From: Methanosarcinales archaeon
GTDB lineage: Archaea > Halobacteriota > Methanosarcinia > Methanosarcinales > Methanocomedenaceae
NCBI GenBank assembly: GCA_030666885.1
Contig: DAOUWY010000007.1
Location: forward strand, 1 to 20,425
Direction of reading: 5' to 3'
Length of the DNA: 20,425 bases
The position numbers and the translations under genes are program-made. How positions within the stretch are numbered: the first letter of the stretch is position 1; the number at the start of each line of letters is the position of its first letter. Below the pieces are notes generated by a model that did no database searches, had not been told where the DNA came from, and worked only from the letters and a program-made list of their open reading frames with translations. Below are positions 13,978 through 20,425 of the stretch, piece by piece.

Positions 13978-15123
13978 TTATATCTTATCCAGTTCCCTGC
14001 TTGCTGCTTCCACACCTGTGCCAATTCTGTCAACCAGCCCGTGCTTTGCCAGTACCAGTTCCAGTGCAGAGATGGTGGTGACCATATCAGTAGCAGTGAA
14101 ATTACCCATACTTCCGATCCTGAATATCTTACCCTTCAGGTGTGACTGCCCGCCAGATATCTGGATACCCATATCCAGCATCTCGCCGCGCAGTTCCTTA
14201 TCAGTTATACCCTCGGGAATATTCATGGCAGTGACAGTATTGGAATAACTGTGATACTTGTCGATCTTCGGGAACAGTTCTATACCCAGCGCACCAGCGG
14301 CTGCACGTACAGCTGCTGCACCCTGGGCATGCCTGTGCTTACGCTGCTGCATTCCTTCTTCTTTTACAATCCTCAGGGCCTCGCACATGGCAGATATTAA
14401 CGGCACACCCGGTGTGTATGGTGTCTGGGTGGGTGAATTAGAGCCTGATTTACGGTATGCTTTAAGGTCAAGATAATATGGCGGTTTATCAACTATGGCA
14501 TCCCAGGCAGCATCACTGACCGTAATGGCAGACAGTCCCGGTGGTGCGGCAATACATTTCTGGGAACCCATGAATGCCAGGTCCACACCCCATTTGTCAA
14601 CCTCTACCGTATCACCCCCAACTGTAGTAATAGCATCCATGATGAACAGGGCATCGTGTTCGTGTGCCAGTTTAGCTACTTCTTCTACCGGGTTTTTTAT
14701 GGCCGCACTGGTCTCGTTATGTACCATTGCCACGGCCTTGGCCCCTTTTTCAAGTGCATCCTCAACAGCCTCCAGGTCAATAGGCGTGCCCCAGTCATAT
14801 TGCAATTTTAGCGCATTGCCATAGCGTTCCCCGATATCACACAACCGCTCACCGAATTTACCGTTCTCGATTGTGATTATTGTGTCGTCATTCCCTATCA
14901 CGTTCCCTATGGCGGCCTCCATACTGGCAGTGCCTGAACCGGATATTACGAATACTTCGTTTTTGGTCCGGAACAGTTCGGCCAGTATTTCCCGGCATTC
15001 GTCATAGATGGCGCCGAATTCCTCGCCCCGATGACCGAACATGGGTCTGCCCATGGCTCTTTGTACCCTGGGTGCTATGGGTACCGGCCCAGGTATCATC
15101 ATTAATGTATTTTCAAGTTTCAT
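13978..15123 (-). CDS. Class V aminotransferase (alanine-glyoxylate/serine-pyruvate/aspartate type)
   Basis: A 381-residue PLP enzyme of the class V family. MMIPGPVPIAPRVQRAMGRP (8-27) and MFGHRGEEF (28-36) are the family's N-terminal signature. VISGSGTASMEAAIGN (59-74) holds the phosphate site, VHNETSAAIKNPV (134-146) follows, and the cofactor-binding Asp163 is in FIMDAITTVGGD. The PLP lysine is Lys189 in MGSQKCIAAPPGLSAI. Archaeal homologues (for example in Methanocaldococcus) act on aspartate, alanine, serine or phosphoserine with 2-oxoglutarate or glyoxylate, so a role in serine or alanine/aspartate supply is likely but unspecified. GAGTGA lies before the ATG. It is first in a minus-strand row with ribC, ribH and the class I aminotransferase, 76 bases from ribC. 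Confidence 0.92.
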   Translation of the reverse strand: MKLENTLMMIPGPVPIAPRVQRAMGRPMFGHRGEEFGAIYDECREILAELFRTKNEVFVISGSGTASMEAAIGNVIGNDDTIITIENGKFGERLCDIGERYGNALKLQYDWGTPIDLEAVEDALEKGAKAVAMVHNETSAAIKNPVEEVAKLAHEHDALFIMDAITTVGGDTVEVDKWGVDLAFMGSQKCIAAPPGLSAITVSDAAWDAIVDKPPYYLDLKAYRKSGSNSPTQTPYTPGVPLISAMCEALRIVKEEGMQQRKHRHAQGAAAVRAAAGALGIELFPKIDKYHSYSNTVTAMNIPEGITDKELRGEMLDMGIQISGGQSHLKGKIFRIGSMGNFTATDMVTTISALELVLAKHGLVDRIGTGVEAASRELDKI

Positions 15124-15179
15124 TATGTAGTCACTCGATACTGTTTAATCTGAATATGAATTGGTGGATTATTTCATAT

Positions 15180-15196
15180 TACATGTATTGCATGTA
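15180..15196. promoter_or_regulatory. Palindrome TACATG-N5-CATGTA upstream of the class V aminotransferase gene
   Basis: TACATG and CATGTA are perfect six-base arms around TATTG, about 57 bases before the ATG at 15123. The spacing and position fit an operator close to the promoter; no regulator is known. Confidence 0.3.
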
Positions 15197-15328
15197 TATC
15201 TTTTTATTTTTGCGTATTGGTTCTAATTTCTAAAAGTATAGCTTACCCACATCTTCCACGTACTATCCACACCAGACATATCATGTCCGAACGTACTGAT
15301 TACCACAATATAAGGTTAATTGGCCAAC

Positions 15329-15511
15329 CTAACCAAAGACTTGGTCAATAAGCCACTGTACTGCCTTAATATATGCATTGATCTCACTTATTAAGTATGC
15401 CGGAAATCCAAATATAGACGGTGCCATAGCATCCCACCATAATGGAAATGTTCCTATTATCAGCAGTATAATAAGACCAAGAATAAGGATAAAAGCCTGT
15501 TTTACATTCAT
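15329..15511 (-). CDS. Small membrane protein, 60 residues, unknown function
   Basis: From ATG at 15511 the product starts MNVKQAFILILGLIILLIIG, a clear transmembrane helix (about residues 5-24). The rest contains PLWWDAMAPSIFGFPAYLIS followed by a second, weaker amphipathic or membrane helix ending WLIDQVFG. An in-frame TTG at 15523 would add four residues; the ATG is preferred and has GGTTGAG just upstream. The Pro-Trp-Trp and Phe-Gly-Phe-Pro patterns faintly recall small DUF3311-like partners of sodium/solute symporters, but the match is too weak to name it, and no symporter lies next to it. It sits alone between divergent and convergent neighbours. Confidence 0.6.
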   Translation of the reverse strand: MNVKQAFILILGLIILLIIGTFPLWWDAMAPSIFGFPAYLISEINAYIKAVQWLIDQVFG

Positions 15512-15609
15512 TTTCTCAACCAAATGTAAGTAATATAATTTTTTTATAGCATTTATATTTTGTCTATATCTACAAAAACTATATGATAATTCACTCGCTT
15601 GTAAGGGGT

Positions 15610-16434
15610 ATGATTATTGGTTTGCTGGGACCGGAAGGAACGTATTCTGAAAAAGCTGCCAGACTGCTTAACCTGGAAGCCGGGCTCGTGTTCTTCGATG
15701 ATCTGGAAGATGTTATCGGATCTGTGCTCACCAGGGAGGTTGACTGCGGTGTAGTCCCTATTGAAAATTCACTGGAAGGATCTATCGGAATTACTATGGA
15801 TGCACTGAAAGAGTATGATATTTACATTATTGGCGAGGTTATTGTTCCTATCAGGCACTGCCTCTTGTCAAAGGGGCACATGGAAGACATAAAGGTCATC
15901 CTGTCCCATTCCCAGGGACTGGCCCAGTGCCGTAAATTCATACGTGAACATTTCAGGGATGTTAAGATACAGACAACAGGCAGCACGTCACATGCTGCAA
16001 AACTCACTTCTGAATTTCCTGGAATGGCTGCCATAGCATCCAGGGAATCTGCACAGAAATACGGTCTTGATATACTGGCAGATGACATCCAGGACTATAA
16101 AAAGAATTATACAAGATTCGCAGTTTTAGGGACAAATATTCCTGAACTTACAGGGCATGATAAAACATCCATCATCATTCATCTGGCTCATGACAGACCG
16201 GGTGCCCTGTATGACCTGCTGGGCGAATTTGCCAGCCGCAACATCAATCTGACTAAAATAGAATCCAGACCTTCAAAGATGGGATTGGGTGATTATTTAT
16301 TTTATATAGATATGGAAGGACACATGTCTGACAGGAATATTAGTGCGGCACTGGATAATATCGAAAAAATAGTTGATTGGGTGAAGATCATTGGTTCATA
16401 TCCATCAGGTACAAGAAAAAAAGTGAAAAATTAA
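15610..16434 (+). CDS. pheA: Prephenate dehydratase with ACT domain
   Basis: A cytosolic enzyme that converts prephenate to phenylpyruvate in phenylalanine synthesis. From ATG 15610 it has 274 residues, typical of the monofunctional form. The catalytic part has IIGLLGPEGTYSEKAA at the start, VVPIENSLEGSIG near 48-60, TGSTSHAAKL near 123-132 and NYTRFAVLG with the catalytic Thr168-Arg-Phe. A C-terminal ACT domain follows (about 186-262) with RPGALYDLL and ESRPSK, the two motifs that bind phenylalanine for feedback inhibition. An ATG at 15583 is in frame and would add nine residues; it lies closer to a TATA-like element (about 15540-15550), so the start is not settled. No mutase domain is fused. 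T-rich sequence follows the stop. Confidence 0.93.
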   Translation: MIIGLLGPEGTYSEKAARLLNLEAGLVFFDDLEDVIGSVLTREVDCGVVPIENSLEGSIGITMDALKEYDIYIIGEVIVPIRHCLLSKGHMEDIKVILSHSQGLAQCRKFIREHFRDVKIQTTGSTSHAAKLTSEFPGMAAIASRESAQKYGLDILADDIQDYKKNYTRFAVLGTNIPELTGHDKTSIIIHLAHDRPGALYDLLGEFASRNINLTKIESRPSKMGLGDYLFYIDMEGHMSDRNISAALDNIEKIVDWVKIIGSYPSGTRKKVKN

Positions 16435-16886
16435 CTTGACTTTTTAAAATTAATATTTTATCCACCAGAATTTTCAATTTATTATCACATTACATTCTAT
16501 TTTAGAGAAAAGCTACACCAATAATCCTCCTTTAGAGGCTGTCTTATAATAAGATATTTTGAATCGTGAGACAGATTAATAAGTCCAATGCATGTACAAA
16601 CGCACCTATCGCATCTGATCTGGCTGCACCAATGCTTCACTTGTGACCCGCCAGCAGCAAACCCATGCATTGATGTGCCAGAGTTCTCCTCGTTCCATGT
16701 TGGATAAATCGAAACGCATCTTGTATAAAGACCCAAATAAGTAGAACGACCAGCACCAGTTCGGCATGAGTGTCTCATAAACCAGCATGCATGGGAGACT
16801 GATCAAAAATCCGCAATAGAAAAGAACTGAAGGATCAGGCTTATGAGGAATGATGAATAATCTTCCTGCAAAGGTAAGTGGTTGAC
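16435..16886. other. Intergenic region between pheA and the DUF255 gene, no gene supported
   Basis: The first 150 bases are AT-rich, with a T-run directly after pheA that may end its transcript. From about 16560 to 16800 composition is closer to coding DNA, but frames on both strands are short or have no recognisable motif and no ribosome binding site. GAGGCTGTCTTATAAT at 16533-16548 resembles the outer end of some archaeal insertion sequences, but no matching second end or transposase was found. It may be the worn remains of an insertion. Confidence 0.35.
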
Positions 16887-18974
16887 ATGGAAGGTGAAGA
16901 TAAGACGAAAAATAAGACTCCAAACGCCCTGGTAAAGGAGAAAAGCCCGTACCTACTCCAACATGCCTATAACCCTGTTAACTGGCATCCATGGAACAAA
17001 GAAGCGCTACAACGTGCGAAAGTTGAGGATAAGCCCATCTTCTTAAGCATCGGATACTCTACCTGCCACTGGTGTCACGTCATGGCACGGGAATCCTTCG
17101 AAAGCGAGCTAACATCCAGTATCCTCAACGAAAACTTCATCTGCATAAAAGTGGATCGCGAGGAGCGCCCGGATCTGGATGAAATCTACATGAAGGCAGT
17201 GCAGATGATGACAGGCACAGGTGGCTGGCCCCTATCTGTTTTCCTCACACCTGACAAAAAACCGTTTTTTGGCGGAACATACTTCCCACCAAAGCCGATA
17301 TATGACCTACCAGCCTTCAACGATATCCTGCATGCGATTGTGAGCAACTGGTGTGACAATCGGGAGCAGCTTCTGGCAAGTTCCGAAGATATCACAGAAC
17401 TCCTGCAAAAATCCTACCTGCAAAAGCCACATTCGGGGGAGATCCCGGTCGATCTTCTTGATGACCTTTATGAACAACTCGTACTCCTGTTCGATCCAGA
17501 CTATGGTGGATTTGGTGGCGATGCGGCTGCATGGACGTTGAAACGACCGAAATTTCCCCAGCCCTGCTATCTCTCTTTCCTGCTCCGGTATCATCACCGG
17601 ACAGGTGAGAAATCAGCACTAACGATAGTTACAAAGACCCTTCATGCAATGGCACATGGAGGGATTTTTGACCAGTTGGGCGGGGGGTTTCACCGCTATT
17701 CCACTGACAGGTACTGGCTGGTTCCGCATTTTGAGAAGATGCTATACGACAATGCGCTCCTCTCAAGAATTTATCTTGAAGCATACCAGGTTACAGGAGA
17801 CCCGACTTTTGCACATATCGGAAAAGAGACACTTAACTGGGTGCTCCGGGAGATGACCAAAACTGGTGGCGGCTTCAACTCCGCGATAGACGCTGATAGT
17901 GAGGGGACTGAAGGCGTGTTTTACGTATGGTCACCTGATGAGGTACGATCGGTTCTCGGTGATGAGCGGAGCAAAGCGATCTGCCGCTACTTTGGGATAA
18001 CGCCGCAGGGAAACTTTGAGGGGGGCAAAAGTGTACTTTATATGGCTGAACCATCCGATTCGGTTGAGAGAGAAGATATTATCCGCAAGGCTAAAGAGGA
18101 GCTTCTTGTGGCGCGTAACCAGAGGATACGACCGGCAACCGATGACAAGATACTGACTGGCTGGAACGGTCTTATGATCAGGGCATTCGTCACTGGATAC
18201 CAGGTATTGCATGAGAGACGGTTTCTTGAAGCTGCAGCCTCATCAGCCAGATTCATCCTCGAAAATCTTGTGAATGATGAGGGGTTATGCAGACGCTATC
18301 GTGAGCGCAAAGCAACGATTCCCGGAACCCTGGAAGATTACTCGTTCTTCATCGCTGCATTGCTCGACTTATACGAAGCGAGTTTCAATCCCGAATGGTT
18401 GCGTGAAGCGTTCCGGCTGAATGATGCCATGATTGAGCTCTTCCGGGATGACGCCGATGGAGGATTCTTCTTCAATCGCCACGGTGAAACAGAGATACTC
18501 GCAGCCATAAAAGAAGCTTACGACGGTCCGGTTCCCTCTGGAAACTCAATTGCAGCAGAGAACCTGCTTCGAATAGGAACACTGGCAGATGATGAGGATA
18601 TGCTAAGACGTGCCAGGGATATTTTTCTTGCTTTCGGATCGCAGCTGGAAGAGAGCCCATTGGCACATACACAGATGCTTTCTGCGCTCAATCTCTACCT
18701 GAACAGCCCCATGCAGATTGTGATAGCATGTGACGACATGAAGGAAACTAAAGAATTTGTACTTGAGATCAACCGGCATTTTCTGCCAGATAAGGTCATC
18801 GCCTTTGCTGGGAATCGTGCTGCTGAGGAAGTGGGTCCTGGTCTGGTACATATGACCAGGGGTAAGGTGGCAATCCAGGGTAAGCCAACCGTTTACATCT
18901 GCGAGAACTACAACTGCAGGGCACCGGTCACAAAAGTTGAGGATTTGAGACAGGTGCTATCCAGCCGACGGTAG
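16887..18974 (+). CDS. DUF255/YyaL (spermatogenesis-associated protein 20-like) thioredoxin-domain protein
   Basis: A 695-residue cytosolic protein of the YyaL/SPATA20 family. The N-terminal thioredoxin-like domain (DUF255) has KSPYLLQHAYNPVNWHPW (about 19-36), GYSTCHWCHVMARESFE with a CxxC pair at Cys60/Cys63, and VDREERPDLDEIYM. It continues with TGTGGWPLSVFLTPD and FFGGTYFPP, as in complete members. The larger C-terminal part is an alpha/alpha barrel of the N-acylglucosamine 2-epimerase/cellobiose epimerase type, with GGGFHRYSTDRYWLVPHFEKMLYDNALL near 270-297 and DADSEGTEGVFYVW near 334-347. The molecular role is unsettled; a redox or sugar-related function is proposed. ATG at 16887 is preferred over GTG at 16878, with AAGGT 11 bases upstream. 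The gene stands alone. Confidence 0.92.
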   Translation: MEGEDKTKNKTPNALVKEKSPYLLQHAYNPVNWHPWNKEALQRAKVEDKPIFLSIGYSTCHWCHVMARESFESELTSSILNENFICIKVDREERPDLDEIYMKAVQMMTGTGGWPLSVFLTPDKKPFFGGTYFPPKPIYDLPAFNDILHAIVSNWCDNREQLLASSEDITELLQKSYLQKPHSGEIPVDLLDDLYEQLVLLFDPDYGGFGGDAAAWTLKRPKFPQPCYLSFLLRYHHRTGEKSALTIVTKTLHAMAHGGIFDQLGGGFHRYSTDRYWLVPHFEKMLYDNALLSRIYLEAYQVTGDPTFAHIGKETLNWVLREMTKTGGGFNSAIDADSEGTEGVFYVWSPDEVRSVLGDERSKAICRYFGITPQGNFEGGKSVLYMAEPSDSVEREDIIRKAKEELLVARNQRIRPATDDKILTGWNGLMIRAFVTGYQVLHERRFLEAAASSARFILENLVNDEGLCRRYRERKATIPGTLEDYSFFIAALLDLYEASFNPEWLREAFRLNDAMIELFRDDADGGFFFNRHGETEILAAIKEAYDGPVPSGNSIAAENLLRIGTLADDEDMLRRARDIFLAFGSQLEESPLAHTQMLSALNLYLNSPMQIVIACDDMKETKEFVLEINRHFLPDKVIAFAGNRAAEEVGPGLVHMTRGKVAIQGKPTVYICENYNCRAPVTKVEDLRQVLSSRR

Positions 18975-19318
18975 TTGTGGTTTATGCTTATATTGTGCGT
19001 GCTCGCTGATACCACCTACCGGATTAGCGTTTCTGTACAAACTTACCAGACAACGTCAGGACCGGATGCTATTTTACCCTGTCCTTTTCGAGACTTTTTA
19101 ATTTGTTCTGGAAAAGCTGAGACAGAATATATAGTTTGCGAAATATATAAGTAGTAGTAAATAATAATCAGGAAATAATAAAAAGTCTACCGCAGCAGGG
19201 CACCGGGGTATAGTTATTAAGATTATTGAGATGTAAAATAAAAAAATTGTTTTAATAGGCGGATTTATTGTTGGCTAGATAATTGTTGGACGGCCTCTAT
19301 ATAACACAATAAAAAAAG
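18975..19318. other. Intergenic region between two convergent genes
   Basis: No coding frame is supported. The first half contains a T-run (19096-19100) that may end the DUF255 transcript. The second half holds a strong plus-strand promoter-like element at 19138-19151 and a short GC-rich segment at 19185-19212, although no gene follows on that strand. AT-rich sequence leads up to the stop of the DUF4384 gene. Confidence 0.5.
19138..19151 (+). promoter_or_regulatory. Orphan promoter-like element (BRE + TATA) in a convergent intergenic region
   Basis: GCGAAATATATAAG is close to an ideal archaeal BRE (GCGAAA) plus TATA box (TATATAA). The expected transcript would start near 19172 and run through the GC-rich segment GTCTACCGCAGCAGGGCACC (19185-19204) toward an A/T-rich end. 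No open frame follows, which points to a small RNA or an antisense transcript into the DUF4384 gene. Confidence 0.4.
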
Positions 19319-20104
19319 TCATTCCACTTCAAACTCGCATATGGTTTCTGCCCAGCTGTCAACTGACACTTCTTCCATCTTTTTTGCCACAATGCTGATA
19401 TCTCGCGCCGCAACACCTCTCTCAACGGAATGGAAAAATTCGTCCCTGGAAAATTCAAAATCAAATAGATTCAACTTCGAAGTGGTTGCTATGGCTTTTA
19501 TTTTTTCAACACCCGGTGGACCGCTCAATTCATATTCAAAAGGATATTCATCTCCAGGTATGGCATAAATCCTGTTGGCTCTGGTGAAATTGTTCTGGAA
19601 TAAGTAATTGGGAAACAATACCGTGAGTTTTCCGCTCGTTCCTATGTTAAAGAGTGTAAGATAACAAGCCCTATCAGACCTGAAGTACACGACAATCCTC
19701 TCCCCAATCCTGTATTTTCGTGGAAGTATCTTGATATCCCGGGCACCTTTGATCTCTTCTTTACTTTTAGCTGTCCAGAGTTCTGTTTTAAATGTGGATT
19801 TAACCTGATCTATATCTTTTAATTTTTCATCCAAGAAATTCGAGTTCCATCTCTGGTACATTTCATCTGTGATCACAAAGCCGCTCTCTGCTAATTTCTC
19901 ACTGAGCTTTTCAGCATTCTCCTTTATCTTCTGAAGCTCTTCTTCAGTAACTTCAAACTTTTCCTTGAATGGTTCTAAAATATTTTTCAATTCATCTATA
20001 TCTTTCGTTTTCTTACCACTTCTTCCATAATTCTTTATCTGATCTATTAGAAATTTCACCACCACTGGTGCGGTAGATGCTATAAGTCCTTCCACGACAG
20101 GCAT
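19319..20104 (-). CDS. DUF4384 domain protein with N-terminal helical/coiled-coil region
   Basis: A 261-residue protein. Residues 1-25 are hydrophobic-amphipathic (GLIASTAPVVVKFLIDQI). Residues 33-75 are Lys/Glu-rich and predicted as a coiled coil (EEELQKIKENAEKLSEKLAE). The C-terminal part carries DUF4384: YRIGERIVVYFRSDRACYLT (131-150), FNIGTSGKLTVLFPN (152-166), AIPGDEYPFEYELSGPPGVE (181-200) and a terminal SWAETICEFEV. DUF4384 is a beta-sandwich-like domain often found attached to or beside caspase-fold (C14) peptidases and other signalling proteins. Here a 29-codon caspase-like stump lies directly upstream, 19 bases away on the same strand. GGAAGTGA precedes the ATG as ribosome binding site. 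The gene is intact. Its role, perhaps a sensor or adaptor in a conflict system, is inference. Confidence 0.75.
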   Translation of the reverse strand: MPVVEGLIASTAPVVVKFLIDQIKNYGRSGKKTKDIDELKNILEPFKEKFEVTEEELQKIKENAEKLSEKLAESGFVITDEMYQRWNSNFLDEKLKDIDQVKSTFKTELWTAKSKEEIKGARDIKILPRKYRIGERIVVYFRSDRACYLTLFNIGTSGKLTVLFPNYLFQNNFTRANRIYAIPGDEYPFEYELSGPPGVEKIKAIATTSKLNLFDFEFSRDEFFHSVERGVAARDISIVAKKMEEVSVDSWAETICEFEVE

Positions 20105-20123
20105 TTTTTCACTTCCTTTTATC

Positions 20124-20213
20124 TTAATTTGGTACTTTAAAGTCTTTATACGTAGCTATACCGACAATCAGTGCATACGCATCCTTTTCATCCGGATTTG
20201 TTTTTAATATCAT
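20124..20213 (-). pseudogene. N-terminal stump of a caspase-like (peptidase C14) protein
   Basis: A short frame from ATG at 20213 to TAA at 20124-20126 gives 29 residues ending DAYALIVGIATYKDFKVPN. The pattern Y-A-L-I-V-G-I-x-x-Y-x-D-F-x-x-P-N is the first beta strand and loop of prokaryotic caspase-like peptidases, normally followed by the N-D-A block and then the catalytic His and Cys about 60-150 residues later. All of that is absent: after the stop come 19 bases and then the DUF4384 gene. It is best read as a C14-DUF4384 gene that lost its catalytic domain by internal deletion, leaving the N-terminal stump and a re-started C-terminal part. A genuine micro-peptide is possible but less likely. 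Confidence 0.6.
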
Positions 20214-20228
20214 GTTTGGAGATTAGTT

Positions 20229-20425
20229 CTATCGCTTATAATTTTCTTTTATCAAAATTAGGGTATCAACATATACATCACTGCTGATATCTCCATTTAA
20301 CAATTTTTCTATATATTCAACTATGTTTTGCTCAAGCTCCGTATAAGTTTTGGGATTCTTTTTTAGCAGAATCATTGCTTCATCATATTCTTTCGATGGT
20401 AATCCCCTATTATGCAGGTCCAGCA
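20229..20425 (-). CDS. C-terminal end of an unknown gene, cut by the window end
   Basis: A minus-strand frame enters from the right edge and gives 64 residues before TAG at 20229-20231. It is mostly charged helix: LPSKEYDEAMILLKKNPKTY, TELEQNIVEYIEKLLNGDIS, then DVYVDTLILIKENYKR. It does not match a family I can name. The alpha-helical, acidic/basic composition would fit a small adaptor or death-like domain of the kind placed beside caspase genes, but this is speculation. It ends 15 bases before the ATG of the caspase-like stump, so the two and the DUF4384 gene probably formed one operon. Confidence 0.55.
   Translation of the reverse strand, partial: LDLHNRGLPSKEYDEAMILLKKNPKTYTELEQNIVEYIEKLLNGDISSDVYVDTLILIKENYKR

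Noticed and set aside
16606..16923. 105-residue minus-strand frame overlapping the start of the DUF255 gene
   Set aside because: Cys/Trp-rich composition without any known motif, no ribosome binding site, and overlap with a confident gene.

Overview
The window is from an archaeon, most likely a methanogen-type euryarchaeote close to Methanosarcinales or ANME-2. Markers for this are transcription factor TFE, an archaeal-type riboflavin synthase (RibC), CofC of coenzyme F420 synthesis, a DUF2551 protein, BRE/TATA promoters and GGTGA-type ribosome binding sites. The placement below phylum level is inference. No tRNA, rRNA, CRISPR array or complete insertion sequence was seen.

Layout. (1) 1-1866: the 3' end of a TauE/SafE-type permease meets, tail to tail, a CstA carbon-starvation transporter. 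(2) 1867-2480: a long intergenic stretch holding the decayed C-terminus of a restriction-modification-like protein. (3) 2481-7651: a plus-strand row of M42 aminopeptidase, NhaP-type antiporter with a C-terminal RCK/TrkA module, ATP-grasp ligase, tfe and an HD-domain protein; the last two start with TTG. (4) 7648-8430: two small minus-strand helix-turn-helix type proteins, one of them DUF2551. (5) 8431-9776: 1.35 kb of very AT-rich non-coding DNA with two long inverted repeats, a GC-rich hairpin and a three-copy 21-bp tandem repeat. (6) 9777-11419: an ADP-ribosylglycohydrolase family gene followed by cofC, ending tail to tail against a 53-residue protein gene; one hairpin covers both stop codons. 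(7) 11794-15123, minus strand: class V aminotransferase, ribC, ribH and class I aminotransferase. (8) 15329-18974: a tiny membrane protein (minus), prephenate dehydratase with ACT domain (plus), and a DUF255/YyaL thioredoxin-domain protein (plus). (9) 18975-20425: a convergent intergenic region with an orphan promoter, a DUF4384 protein, a 29-codon stump of a caspase-like (peptidase C14) gene, and the 3' end of another unknown gene.

How they fit. The centre and right are mostly housekeeping metabolism. RibH/RibC (flavin) and CofC (F420) belong to pathways that share an early riboflavin precursor, and the two aminotransferases and prephenate dehydratase belong to amino-acid synthesis. The accessory signals are the AT-rich repeat block and the caspase-stump/DUF4384 locus at the right edge, which looks like a truncated conflict- or cell-death-type operon. 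The best mechanistic oddity in the core is an internal start signal in the antiporter gene that could release a free RCK regulatory domain, as known for the MthK channel.
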